A stretch of DNA of 64,000 nucleotides from contig JAPFFF010000022.1 in assembly GCA_039105265.1 (NCBI GenBank), forward strand, positions 434,001 to 498,000, given 5' to 3'. How positions within the stretch are numbered: position 1 is the stretch's first letter; each line of letters opens with the position of its first letter. The position numbers were made by a program, and so were the translations under genes. A model generated the notes under the pieces. That model had not been told where the DNA came from. It was given only the letters and a program-made list of their open reading frames with translations, and searched no databases. Origin of the DNA: Tritrichomonas musculus (lineage: Eukaryota; Parabasalia; Tritrichomonadida; Tritrichomonadidae). Of this stretch, positions 1 to 9,388 are shown in pieces.

Positions 1-1558
1 CCAATATTGAAATTGATGAATCATATAATAAACATAACAACGGAGCACAATCAACAATATTAGCATAATCATCATCATTGTCTTTCTTCTGTGCAACATT
101 AATTTCGAAATTGATTGGTGATAATGATGTTAAACCTTGCTGATATGTGTTATCAGTTTCTGTTGGTATAGCTATGAAAAATGATGTTCTGTCATTAGTA
201 TAATTTCCAGCATTATCATGATATCGTTTTGTGTTTATTAATGATGCAATAACTTCTTTGTTAAATCCTGACTGTTCACCATTCATATTCATTGCATTCT
301 GACAATATTCGATAAACTCAGGACTGTCGCCATCAGTTCCAAATGGTTTTGCTGGTATGTTTCCATATGACCCACAGCTCAATTGAAAGCTTGTAAACAA
401 TGGATTTTTGAAAACAGTTTTATGTGTATGCTTGAGTGGAAACAGACAAAAGATTGAATCAACGAAACGTGGAGTGATTGTGATTGTTGATTTGTCTATC
501 GTTTGTGTTAGTTTATTTGTTGTTGTATATACAGAAATTGTTTGTGTTGGAAATGTTAATGGATGTGATGGGTCGCTATATCTTTGGACCAATGAATTAT
601 AAATTCTAGTATCAATACCAAAACATGGAACAATAGATTGACAATCAGTTGTTTCATAACTATTGACATAAAATATTCGTTCATCCCATTTGACAGTATT
701 GACGTTATCTTTTGTTGTAATTGATGACCATACTTTAACTTTTTCACCAAGTGGTACAAATTCTGTTGTGATATCAGATAAATCATATTTAACAAATTTA
801 TTTAAACTATTTCTCAATTTTATATCTGGACCTACTGGACAGCACACCATACCAGCGCATGAGAAGAATAAACGCAATTCAATTTTTCCTGCAAATGCTG
901 GTAGATATTTTATATTCGATAGTGGTAAAAATCGTCTCAAATCTATTTTCAAATGAATTGTTTGTGGTCCAGTTTCTGTTGGACCATGTGCGGGAACTTC
1001 TGCTGTTCCTGGTGAATCTGCTCCCCAAGGAAATGTGAATCCACATCTATTACATCCACTAATATTCCATATATCTTTGTGTCTACTCTTCGAATATACA
1101 TCAGCTCGTTTTGTTGTTTCATTAGCACAACATGATGTTAAAAATGATTCTTCACATCCAAAGTTTTGTGTATAAATTGTGATACCATTAGCTACAATTT
1201 CATATTTTTCAATAGCATCTCGTGCATCTTTGAAGCCAAACCACACACGGTCAAATTCATATTCTCCAGATGTTAAATATCCTAATCCTAAGCCTTTCAT
1301 TCCAATATTAACTTGCATATCAGCTTTGATAAATCCATTATATATATCAGCTGTGTTGTTTGTATTTGGTGATATGATAACTGATGTATAGCTTCCTTGT
1401 GGAATGTGTGGTGATGGTGAATATGATGTTTGAGGATTAATTGTGTATTGTTTATTTGTATCACTCATAGCAATACAATTATCAACGATATCAAAATATG
1501 ATGCAATTTGTGTACATACTTCGGCGCTTGTTTTCAAATATGCTTCGTTATTAATCAT
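1..1558 (-). CDS. Candidate Polinton major capsid protein (5' part, runs off left edge)
   Basis: The frame is open from ATG 1558 to the window edge, 519 codons with no stop. I do not recognise it by a diagnostic motif. The region around residues 85-150 (VWFGFKDARDAIEKY, then NGITIYTQ and EESF) follows the same order of motifs as the capsid candidates of elements B and C (IFVGFKNAVEFYED, then a WINGK/Q/ESF pattern). It is Cys-rich in the middle (CCANET, CNRCGF). By position and length it is the likely double-jelly-roll major capsid protein; Polintons are known to carry such a gene. It is the last gene visible on the left of element A, and its end is not in the window. A different large virion protein is the main alternative. 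Confidence 0.5.
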   Translation of the reverse strand, partial: MINNEAYLKTSAEVCTQIASYFDIVDNCIAMSDTNKQYTINPQTSYSPSPHIPQGSYTSVIISPNTNNTADIYNGFIKADMQVNIGMKGLGLGYLTSGEYEFDRVWFGFKDARDAIEKYEIVANGITIYTQNFGCEESFLTSCCANETTKRADVYSKSRHKDIWNISGCNRCGFTFPWGADSPGTAEVPAHGPTETGPQTIHLKIDLRRFLPLSNIKYLPAFAGKIELRLFFSCAGMVCCPVGPDIKLRNSLNKFVKYDLSDITTEFVPLGEKVKVWSSITTKDNVNTVKWDERIFYVNSYETTDCQSIVPCFGIDTRIYNSLVQRYSDPSHPLTFPTQTISVYTTTNKLTQTIDKSTITITPRFVDSIFCLFPLKHTHKTVFKNPLFTSFQLSCGSYGNIPAKPFGTDGDSPEFIEYCQNAMNMNGEQSGFNKEVIASLINTKRYHDNAGNYTNDRTSFFIAIPTETDNTYQQGLTSLSPINFEINVAQKKDNDDDYANIVDCAPLLCLLYDSSISIL

Positions 1559-1598
1559 TTTGTATCAAAAATAAAAAAAACATTATTTAACTCATTCA

Positions 1599-2090
1599 TC
1601 AAGCCATATCCGCAAATATATTATTTCGTCGACGAGGTATAGTTGCTTCAATATTTTCATTAATATTGTTTTCATTTGAATAATCATTATATGATATTGA
1701 TGGTTGTTGATATTGTTTGTTCATTTGTTTTCGAAAGACCTCTTTCATTAATTGCTTCTGTTCTTTACGTTGACGATTTATTTTCATCTCTTCACCTAAT
1801 CGTTTTAATTCATCTAATATCTCATAATTAATAGTCGGGTCATTTGTTTTAGTTCTTCGATGACGTGTTGGTTTTGTTTGTTCATCATCTGATTCATCAT
1901 CAGTTGCTTCATTGTTTGAATCATTTGTTGGCTCATCATCATTTGATTCAATAACTGGTTTCTTACGTTCGCGTACAATATATTTTCCTTCAGTTCTCGT
2001 TGGTAGCACTTCATAATTTTCATCATCATAACCTTGTAGCCATCGTTGTATAATAGCCAATCGTTTACTGCCTCTAATTTGTTTGGACAT
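1599..2090 (-). CDS. Hypothetical charged protein of element A
   Basis: 163 aa. Not recognised. A short N-terminal segment (MSKQIRGSKRLAIIQRWLQGYDDENYEV) is followed by a low-complexity acidic stretch rich in Asp, Glu, Asn and Ser (about residues 48-72), then a basic patch (RHRRTK) and a Lys/Arg-rich helical region. No membrane segment or signal peptide is seen. It lies between the capsid candidate and a small virion-like gene on the same strand with short spacers, so it is probably an accessory virion or DNA-binding protein of the element. An overlapping frame on the same strand (from 2104) is a shadow. Confidence 0.5.
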   Translation of the reverse strand: MSKQIRGSKRLAIIQRWLQGYDDENYEVLPTRTEGKYIVRERKKPVIESNDDEPTNDSNNEATDDESDDEQTKPTRHRRTKTNDPTINYEILDELKRLGEEMKINRQRKEQKQLMKEVFRKQMNKQYQQPSISYNDYSNENNINENIEATIPRRRNNIFADMA

Positions 2091-2150
2091 TTAAATATCA
2101 ACAAAAAACAGTTTTAAGCAAAGAAAAACAGAAAAAAACATTAAGATGCA

Positions 2151-2552
2151 CTATCCTTCATATCCTACAGCTTTTCGATATTTATTGTTTTTCATTTCTT
2201 TCTTACGTCCTACACTATAATCTATTGCTGGTTTATCATATTTATAATCATGTGCCTCATTACTGATTTTAATTAATGCTCCCTTCAGTTTACTATTTGG
2301 TAATACATCAATGACTTCATTTGCTGCATTTGATATTTTATCTCTCATGCTTTGACTCAAGAATTTTTTACCAACATGTCCAGCAACCTTGCCAATCAAT
2401 CCACTGTGATTGTCCATAAAATCAGTAGCTGCATTATATAAACCTCGTAATCTACCAACTGATGCCACATTAGCTACATTAAATAATTTACGACCATAAT
2501 GTCCCAAACTCTTTTTGATTTCTGGTTTAATGATATCTTTGTATAATCCCAT
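2151..2552 (-). CDS. Small basic protein, candidate minor capsid protein
   Basis: 133 aa, basic. It has alternating hydrophobic and basic helical segments (FNVANVASVGRLRGLYNAATDF, LIGKVAGHVGKKFLS) and a Lys/Arg-rich tail. This resembles the amphipathic, membrane-active minor capsid proteins of adenoviruses and Polintons, though no direct similarity to the MAFGSW proteins of B and C is visible. It lies immediately downstream of the chimeric integrase/ATPase reading frame (24-bp gap). The function is inferred from size, charge and position. Confidence 0.45.
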   Translation of the reverse strand: MGLYKDIIKPEIKKSLGHYGRKLFNVANVASVGRLRGLYNAATDFMDNHSGLIGKVAGHVGKKFLSQSMRDKISNAANEVIDVLPNSKLKGALIKISNEAHDYKYDKPAIDYSVGRKKEMKNNKYRKAVGYEG

Positions 2553-2575
2553 TTATAATTTAATAAAATCAACTA

Positions 2576-3232
2576 TTATTCAAAATAATATTCACCAGCT
2601 GTGATATTCATTATAAATTTATCATGTGGGTCATCATGTTGTAGATATTCATTAACTGTCGATTTAACATCAAGATTATTATTCGTTTGCATCAATAATG
2701 ATGAAAAGTCTTCTTTGCTAAATCCGCTATAACAAATAATATCGGTTGCCATACGTTTTGCATTCAAATGAACGAATCTCAATGTTTGAAAAGCCATTAT
2801 ACATGTCAAATTATAGTGTCTCGTTTTTGTTAACAATCTTATGAATTCACTATTTCCATTCTTCAACAAATCACTACCAGCACAATCATCAAGTATAATC
2901 AATGTATGATATGGATAAGCTGTCGTGTTATATTTGACAAGCTTGTTTGAAATATAAGCTTTGCGTGTATTTATATTAATGAACATCAAATAATTTAATT
3001 CATTCTTTCGTCTGTTATTAATGAACGTATCCATTTGATATCCTCCAGGATGTTTTGAATAGATGTTCATATATTTTGGTTTGTCAGGTATTACATCATG
3101 AATGATATTATTTTTCAAATATTCTCTTGCTTCCTTTTCATTAAATCCATATCTTTTCGCTAGTGGTACAAATTTTGATGGTGTCCGCCATGGAAAACGA
3201 TTATATAAATCTTCAATTGATTTGAAAGTCAT
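2576..3232 (-). pseudogene. Chimeric ORF: integrase N-terminus fused to packaging-ATPase C-terminus
   Basis: 218 aa, one uninterrupted frame. Residues 1 to about 95 look like a Polinton integrase: the segment MDTFINNRRKNELNYLMFININTRKAYI aligns in pattern with IIDLMFVDKLCYLVMINVNTRYLYV of element B and ends shortly after the first catalytic Asp strand. From about residue 105 it looks like the packaging ATPase: YHTLIILDDCAGSDLL is a Walker B strand followed by a Lys/Arg-His motif (LTKTRHYNLTCIMAFQTLR), matching ILHTLILFDDISNNKLF and RRCRHTNISYFLLIQGWK of B. The ATPase Walker A and the second and third integrase catalytic residues are missing, so neither activity can be intact. The simplest origin is a deletion joining two genes in frame, near 2918-2945. 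Confidence 0.65.
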
Positions 3233-3233
3233 T

Positions 3234-4277
3234 TTATATATATAACAACTTCTGATGATTCATCATCTGCATTTCAATCATAAAACTTTCACTAACTGGT
3301 AATTTCACTGGCATTTTATAATTACGACCACTATAAAATTCAATCCAAAATGTTTGGTCAGTTGAATTCAATTTGAAATATTTGATTGGCGAGAAGTTTT
3401 GATAACTATTTCCAACATATCCCTTGCTTGTCTCTTCAGCTATTGATGAATACACTTTGCAACTGTGTCTATCCCATACATTCTCAAATTTAATTTCTTT
3501 CATCCATTTTCCTTCAACCTTGTCATCAGTGATGTTCATATAATTGTTCGGGTCATTTTGAAAAGGCTCAAAGCCAACATTCATGATATCCGCAAAATCG
3601 CATTTCACATGTGGTTCGTTATACTGTTCTTTGTTATTTTTGTCATAATGTCTATATTTAAATTTAATAGCTATTTCAACATTACATAATTTATTCTTAT
3701 CATCTTCATCTACTTCATCTTCCTTTAGTTCATTCGCTGCTGAATAAATAGTTTCGATAAACATCTTTTTGTTGTAGTCATAGTATCCGTCCATTTGAAC
3801 ATCTTTAATTCGTTTTTGATTTTTGATATACATCTCGGGTATCTCTTCATCATTGATGAAAAACTTTGGATATCCTTCTTTCCATTGATAATTATTGTAA
3901 TGTCTAAAAGCTATATTCAATTGTTCATTCATATCTTTCCATATTTCTCTCAAATCCTTGTCTGTTGGTAGCCATGAAACAATATTGCATTCAACTTGAC
4001 TCACTTTCGATGTGTTATTTCTGAAATATTTTTTGACTTTGATATTGAATTCCAATTTACGACGTCTCGCTAACATCCATATTGTACGAAAACCAATAAT
4101 TGTCTCTCCTTTGTCTGCAGTACACCAATCAGCTGGAAAGTTAAAATAAAATCTATTTGGTCTGTCATTGTCTTGCTTTCCATCTTCCCTGAAGAACACG
4201 TATTCTTTTGGTATTGGTATGTAATCGATTGGGTCAGTTAATCGTTTCATTTGTGATATCAATAAATTATATTTCAT
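3234..4277 (-). CDS. Hypothetical virion-like protein of element A
   Basis: 347 aa, no recognised family. Mostly predicted beta-rich sequence with many aromatic residues and a charged acidic insert (KEDEVDEDDKNK, about residues 190-201). No membrane segment. It begins 1 base from the end of the HNH pseudogene upstream and ends 1 base before the chimeric gene, so it belongs to the same tight minus-strand series. Its position, length and beta-rich look would suit a penton-like or other structural protein, but that is a guess. No counterpart was recognised in elements B or C. Confidence 0.5.
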   Translation of the reverse strand: MKYNLLISQMKRLTDPIDYIPIPKEYVFFREDGKQDNDRPNRFYFNFPADWCTADKGETIIGFRTIWMLARRRKLEFNIKVKKYFRNNTSKVSQVECNIVSWLPTDKDLREIWKDMNEQLNIAFRHYNNYQWKEGYPKFFINDEEIPEMYIKNQKRIKDVQMDGYYDYNKKMFIETIYSAANELKEDEVDEDDKNKLCNVEIAIKFKYRHYDKNNKEQYNEPHVKCDFADIMNVGFEPFQNDPNNYMNITDDKVEGKWMKEIKFENVWDRHSCKVYSSIAEETSKGYVGNSYQNFSPIKYFKLNSTDQTFWIEFYSGRNYKMPVKLPVSESFMIEMQMMNHQKLLYI

Positions 4278-4613
4278 TCATTGTTGTTTTTGTTTTCTAT
4301 ATTTGTTTCTTTCGCTTAGCTTAATGGTGATATTCTCAAGATGTAAATCAGTCATATCATCGTTTAACATAAATACTGGCTTTTTATTAGTGAATTCAGG
4401 TATGAATTGGTTTGCAATTAGCCTATGCATTCTGTGTTGATGTCCATCATTTAGATAAACAATGATACCATCTCTCGATGTATATTTTTAATTAATTGGC
4501 TTCTTTGTTTGCTTATCTCTGATGTCATATGGGTATTGGTTCATTATTTCATAGCTATCTTCAAAATCTTTGAGTGGAATGTATTCAATGGCGTTTGATG
4601 GCGAGGTTGTCAT
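4278..4613 (-). pseudogene. HNH-type homing-endonuclease-like gene with an in-frame stop
   Basis: 112 codons from ATG 4613 to TGA at 4278, interrupted by one in-frame TAA near 4488. The N-terminal part (IEYIPLKDFEDSYEIMNQYPYDIRD) resembles the NUMOD4 module. The part after the stop (RDGIIVYLNDGHQHRMHRLIA, then FIPEF and LNDDMTDLHLENI) resembles the HNH_3 fold, in which RLVA.AFIPN is followed by VNHIDGNKxNN..NLEW. The usual catalytic VNHID is FMLND here, so the first HNH His is missing as well. Such genes are common freeloading endonucleases in phages and large DNA viruses. It lies at the outer edge of element A, upstream of the structural genes. It is degenerate and presumably inactive. Confidence 0.6.
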
Positions 4614-4742
4614 TTATGTATTGACAAAAAATTAAAAAATAAAAAATTTTGGTCAATTTTTGTCTCCCAAAAAACATCTCTTCTTGATTGTCATTTTGTC
4701 ATTTTCGTTATTAAAATCAACAAAAATGTAAGTTTCTAATAG

Positions 4743-4770
4743 GTCTGTGTGGTTAGTATAACCCACTGAC
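4743..4770. repeat. Terminal hairpin of element A
   Basis: GTGGTTA (4749-4755) and TAACCCAC (4759-4766) pair around a GTA loop with one bulged base, enclosed by GTC (4743-4745) and GAC (4768-4770). It lies directly inside the terminal word CATATACTACT. Elements B, C and D have a hairpin at the same place with different arm sequences. Confidence 0.55.
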
Positions 4771-4782
4771 ATATACTACTAC

Positions 4783-6861
4783 ATGGCTGGTAAGTTAGTT
4801 GACGAATTGCCTGATATTGGTGCTGACATATTCTTCGGCGACATGGTGGATGTACGACGCGTAGCAGGTCTGATGACGAAGTGCGTACCGGTTGGGAGAG
4901 CCAGGTCAACACCAGTGATGTTATCTGTCAAAGATAAACTGAATAAGATAATCGAATGGTGTGATCAAGAGTACATACCAGTTGAAGACATGACATTCAC
5001 TGATGAACTAGATGATCCATCTAAAGTTGCTATGACGTTGACATCAACGATGGATATGTGTAAACGATTCCGACATACGATGAAACCGATGATCAAGACA
5101 CTAGCACAGACAATGCAGTTATCGAGAGATGATGTAATTGATATTGTTGGTAAGACTGATGGAGACAAAAATATCCAACTCGTTGCTGAAGATATTATCA
5201 CTGATGGGTCGATCAGAGTTAAACTCATGGTAAGAACAATAAGTGAGTTCAATGATGTTGATTATGATGAACAGTATGTTTCGTTAACGATCACTAATGG
5301 TGTCATATCTGAATATATTGGTACGGATACATTTCCATCAGCTACAATGGATGAGTCTTGTGAAACATTTGCTAAAGCAAAGAACGTAGTTAGGTCTGGT
5401 TCCCAGACTGTTACGCAGATCACTATATTGAATCCACAACATGTTCAAGTCACTGGTATCACGATTAAAGAGAACACATTGATCAGACACTTGGAGTTCA
5501 CTACTGATGATATAGCGTATACATGTGATATAAATGCATTACAGAATAAATTAGATTCATTACATAATCAACTTGAACTGAATGATAAGTCATTGGCTGC
5601 TACACTGAATGAGTTTCCGACAGTAGATGAAGTTAACACAGCGTTGGATACAGTTAAGAATGAATCTGATATCAAATATGCGTTGAAGAGTGAGATATTT
5701 ACAACATCACAGTTAACATCAACATTGAATGAGTATATGTTGAAGACAGATATGCCAGATGATTATGCTACTCTGGGTGATCTCGAATTGTATGCGCGTA
5801 AAGATGATATACCAACTGATTATGTTAAGGTTGCTACACTGGATGAGTACATGTTGAAGACAGATATGCCAGATGATTATGCTACTCTGGGTGATCTCGA
5901 ATTGTATGCACGTAAAGATGATATACCAACTGATTATGTTAAGGTTGCTACACTGGATGAGTACATGTTGAAGACAGATATGCCAGATGATTATGTCATT
6001 GCTGAAGAGTTGAATAATTATGTGTTGAAGAGTGAGTTACCGAATAATGATATTACATTAGGTTCATACCGTAAAATAGATAACATAATGGTTTACTCGG
6101 AGATGACAGTCGAATCGTTAACTACTAGTTCTGGATACGAATATGCTAAGGTAACACCAACGACTGGTAATCCAAATGGTTATCACTTCATTGGTAGATA
6201 CATCGATGCTAAAACGAATGAAACAGTTAAGTTCGATATCATCTGGGAGACATCATCTGATCAGGGCTTAACAAAGAATTACTATCTGAATGGTAATTTC
6301 AATGGTGTTCGTCTTCAGTATAATATAAATACTGGTTATGTATATGCGAGACATTACTCTAACGATGGTATGTTAGATTGTTCATTGACACTCACTCATG
6401 CGTATATGCCATCTGATTCTCTTATGCTGAAGAGTGAGATGCCAGATGATTATGCTACTATGGATGATCTCGATGGATATGCGTTAAAGAGTGAGTTGGA
6501 TTCATATGCTAAATCTTATCAAGATCTATCTTATATAGTAGGTGATCATGTCGCTAAAATTGTAACAATGACCAATCAGATATTAAATCTACAGCAAGAG
6601 AATGAATCGTTAAAAGCTAGGTTAGACGCGTTAGTGAATAAATTAACACTAATTAAGTATACATTCAGCGTACCGAATAGTAATACCGTTCGTTATCAAT
6701 TCGAGAAACAACTTGACGAATATGATGGAACACTCTATTTGACTTATAATGAAACCAGAGATAATGTTACCAGTGTTAAAGAAATCAAAATCAATATATC
6801 ATTCAATGTTAATAATAAGCCTACGAGTGAATATCAATGTGAACCAACTAAGATCTGGTAG
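4783..6861 (+). CDS. Fibre-like protein with YMLKTDMP/YARKDDIP repeats, 3' end cut by a transposon
   Basis: 692 aa. N-terminal globular region (1 to about 245), then a coiled-coil/repeat region with the recurring pattern Y-x-L-K-x-[DE]-[ILM]-P, typical of phage and Polinton-like tail or receptor-binding fibres. A 38-residue unit is repeated exactly or nearly so at about 5728-5841 and 5842-5955, with part of a third. The region after residue 425 is beta-rich, followed by another short coiled coil (about 600-625) and a C-terminal beta domain. Related pieces occur at 10829-11419 (same N-E/T-[FY]-P-T-V-D-E motif). The final codon TAG (6859-6861) is the first three bases of the TIR element at 6859, so the natural C-terminus may be lost. 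Codon use is less AT-rich than in neighbouring genes. It starts 2 bases after the end of element A. Confidence 0.6.
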   Translation: MAGKLVDELPDIGADIFFGDMVDVRRVAGLMTKCVPVGRARSTPVMLSVKDKLNKIIEWCDQEYIPVEDMTFTDELDDPSKVAMTLTSTMDMCKRFRHTMKPMIKTLAQTMQLSRDDVIDIVGKTDGDKNIQLVAEDIITDGSIRVKLMVRTISEFNDVDYDEQYVSLTITNGVISEYIGTDTFPSATMDESCETFAKAKNVVRSGSQTVTQITILNPQHVQVTGITIKENTLIRHLEFTTDDIAYTCDINALQNKLDSLHNQLELNDKSLAATLNEFPTVDEVNTALDTVKNESDIKYALKSEIFTTSQLTSTLNEYMLKTDMPDDYATLGDLELYARKDDIPTDYVKVATLDEYMLKTDMPDDYATLGDLELYARKDDIPTDYVKVATLDEYMLKTDMPDDYVIAEELNNYVLKSELPNNDITLGSYRKIDNIMVYSEMTVESLTTSSGYEYAKVTPTTGNPNGYHFIGRYIDAKTNETVKFDIIWETSSDQGLTKNYYLNGNFNGVRLQYNINTGYVYARHYSNDGMLDCSLTLTHAYMPSDSLMLKSEMPDDYATMDDLDGYALKSELDSYAKSYQDLSYIVGDHVAKIVTMTNQILNLQQENESLKARLDALVNKLTLIKYTFSVPNSNTVRYQFEKQLDEYDGTLYLTYNETRDNVTSVKEIKINISFNVNNKPTSEYQCEPTKIW
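5728..5994 (+). repeat. 114-bp tandem repeat inside the fibre-like gene
   Basis: Two near-identical 114-bp units (5728-5841, 5842-5955) and the first about 39 bp of a third encode 38-residue fibre repeats. The units differ by only a few bases, so the duplication is recent or gene-converted. Confidence 0.85.
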
Positions 6862-9095
6862 GCCTTTACGCCATAGCATAAATGGCGTATACTTTTAAAT
6901 TGATGTGGCGTAGACCTTGTAAGGGGTACCCGATTTACCCATTTTCAATCGGGTCAAAAATTTTAGGTATATTTTGACCAGGGGTCGCAAATTACCGCCT
7001 ACCCAAAGCGGTTTTTGACCCGAAATTTTTAAAATTCATTTATCTCAAAATGTGGAATAAATATTTATATAAAAAAAGGTTTATTAAAAAATTTACAAGC
7101 TTTTTAATCCTTTTTAATAAAAATTTTTATTTCATTAGAATAATGCATCTGATATTTTTCTCAAAAATTGTTTTTTGAAATTATTTTCTCTATCATTCTA
7201 TTTAATTACAATTTTTAATATCATAAAACCTTTTTTCTTGAAAGTTAATTGATTTTTATTTGTATTGTATTTTTTTCTGATTTTCATTGTCATTTAATTT
7301 ATTGTTTAGATGACTTATGAAAAGAGAAATAATACATAAATTTAAGTTATGTAATATTTTTTTATATTAAGCTTTGAAATCTACAAATTTTAAATAATAT
7401 TAACTATTCATTTACTTGTTTTATATTTTTTATCTTTTTTTCAACATTTATACTATGCATTTTAGTTTATTTCGCTATTAATTAATGTTACTAATCACTT
7501 ATATAATTAAAAAATTTTGGCATTTGGTTCTTTTATTTCATGTTTGAATACAATATTAAGATATATTAATAACTATTTCAGATTTTAAAAGATTATCCTG
7601 TTTTGACAAACTATTACTTGATTTTCAAATAAAAAATTCTTTTCTAAATAAAATTTGAAATATTTCATATAACAAGTCATATCATTAAATTTTATTTTCT
7701 AAAATCAAAATTCACTTTAAAAAAATGCATGAATCAATAAAAAATTAATTATAGAACATGATTTTATAAAAAATAATCCAAAAAATACACTAGAAATAAA
7801 AGGGTCAAACGCGAACTCTTCATTTTTTTTTTGGGTAGTGACCCCAAAAAAAAATTTGTGGTCTGGTTAATATTTTGAGGTGACCTTTCGAAGGTTTAAT
7901 GTGGCGTATTTATGAAATGTGATATAAAAAATCATACCATATTCTAAGATCATTTGAAGATACTTAGTAATAAGTTTTTTTTTTTTTTTTTTTAATATAA
8001 AAATGAATTAATAAACTATGTTTATATTCTTGCTAATTTTTTTTTTATCTTTGTTTAAATTTAAAATGAATTTAATATTAGTAAGAATATCAGAATCTAA
8101 TATTCTTTATTTTATAAAATTTTAAAAGTTTGCATATTCAAATAGCATGTGAGCAATATTAATAAAGAAAAAAAAATTGGATAATTGGAAAAAAAAAAGT
8201 AAAATGGAAAATAGCGGAAAAAATTTTTCTGGAACATCATGATATATTTAATCATATTATGAATTCTAGCATATTATACTAATTTCTTTTGCGATATTTT
8301 GTGATTGTACATATATTTTGGAAAAAATGTGATAATTATTATTCTCATTTAAATGAGTATTTTCTAATTTTCAAAGAAAATTCGTAATGTAGGAATACTA
8401 AAAATGTTAATAGATAGTTTTTTATGATAAATTTAAAAAATTAAAAAAAAAAAGAAATTAAATATAATTAATATTACCCAAAATTTCAAATGAGCCATTT
8501 TTTCGACTTGTAATATGCATTTGTTTATTGTTATAATGATTTGGGGCAATTAATAAGATAATATAAAGTGATTTTAATGAAAGGCGGAAAGGCGTGGCGT
8601 ATTTACGCCTTTTTTAATTTTCTGAAGATTTCTGAGAACTTTTCTCAAATTTTGAATGTGGCGTATTTACGCCTCACTATTTTTATTTCACATGTCTCCA
8701 AATATTTGAAAAAATAATTATTTTAGTTTCCATTAATTAATTTAAAGTAATAAAGTATTCAGCTAATGTTATAAATAAAATTTAAATAAAATAATAAAAA
8801 TACACTTTCTATAAAATGAAAATAGAGTTTATTTAAAAACACATATTTGAATAATCTTATTGAATTTTTTAATTGAAAATTTGAAATTAAATTGTAAAAT
8901 AGAAATGCAGAATTATCTTATGAAATTTAATTTGTAACTGAATTATAAACTAAAATATATTGTTATTTGAAATAAATATGTTATATTATACTAGAAAAAC
9001 AATAAAGTAAAAAAAAAATATTGAAAATAACGTTTTTTGGTGGCGTAATGCATGTGGCGTGTTTTTTTTAAATTTTGGAATGGCGTAAAGGCCTA
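6859..9095. mobile_element. Non-autonomous TIR element, copy 1 (contains a nested element)
   Basis: It has perfect terminal inverted repeats: TAGGCCTTTACGCCAT at 6859 and its complement ending at 9095. The first about 44 bp plus 7899 to about 7970, and about 8722-9095, match copy 2 (12958-15036) almost exactly. The interior differs from copy 2 and includes GTGGCGTATTTACGCC motifs at about 8595 and 8657. No transposase ORF. Unlike copy 2, the 8 bases outside the two ends do not match (AGATCTGG and TTCTAGCC), so the locus was rearranged after insertion or the two ends come from different insertions. Confidence 0.8.
6911..7898. mobile_element. Nested 988-bp TIR element inside copy 1
   Basis: It begins TAGACCTTGTAAGG and ends CCTTTCGAAGGTTTA, an imperfect inverted repeat. 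It is flanked by the direct 8-bp duplication ATGTGGCG (6903-6910 and 7899-7906), which is present once in the empty site of copy 2 (near 13004). No ORF of useful size; the interior is AT-rich with GGGTCAAA-type subterminal motifs. TIR starting TA plus an 8-bp duplication places it with the host element in an hAT- or MULE-like group; the superfamily is uncertain. Confidence 0.8.
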
Positions 9096-9388
9096 TTCTA
9101 GCCCTTACATTGCAAATAAACCCGTGCAACAACAAGTGCATGGTTTTATGAATTCATTTGGAACAAAAGATCACTTTTTTTTATTAAAAACCTCAAAATC
9201 GAAATGATATCTTTAAATGCTATCGACGTTTTTGGCGGATGTAGTAATTAATTATTCAATTTTATACTTGAATATACTTTACAAACAAGTATATAACAAA
9301 GAATATAATGAACTAGTTAACAAATATCATCTGTGTCTTAAGCATGCAGTTAATATGTAATTATTATTTTTTTTTTATTTTTATCAAA

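Larger units (their letters stand above)
1..4780. mobile_element. Element A: partial Polinton/Maverick, right-hand end
   Basis: A run of minus-strand virion-like genes ends at 4770-4780 in CATATACTACT. This is the same terminal word, in the same orientation, as the right end of the complete element B. A terminal hairpin (4743-4770) lies just inside it. The left end is outside the window, so the TIR partner and target duplication cannot be checked. The genes are homologous in layout to those of B and C but too divergent to align throughout, so this is a separate Polinton lineage. Confidence 0.65.

Noticed and set aside
408-1391. Plus-strand ORFs of 64-88 codons at 408, 690 and 1179
   Set aside because: They are antisense shadows of the long minus-strand capsid-like frame that is open from 1558 to the window edge.
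4725-4775. Possible tiny intron (GTAAGT...TAATAG) before the fibre-like gene
   Set aside because: The 15-nt size is implausible, no coding sequence lies upstream, and the block is explained by the terminal hairpin of element A.
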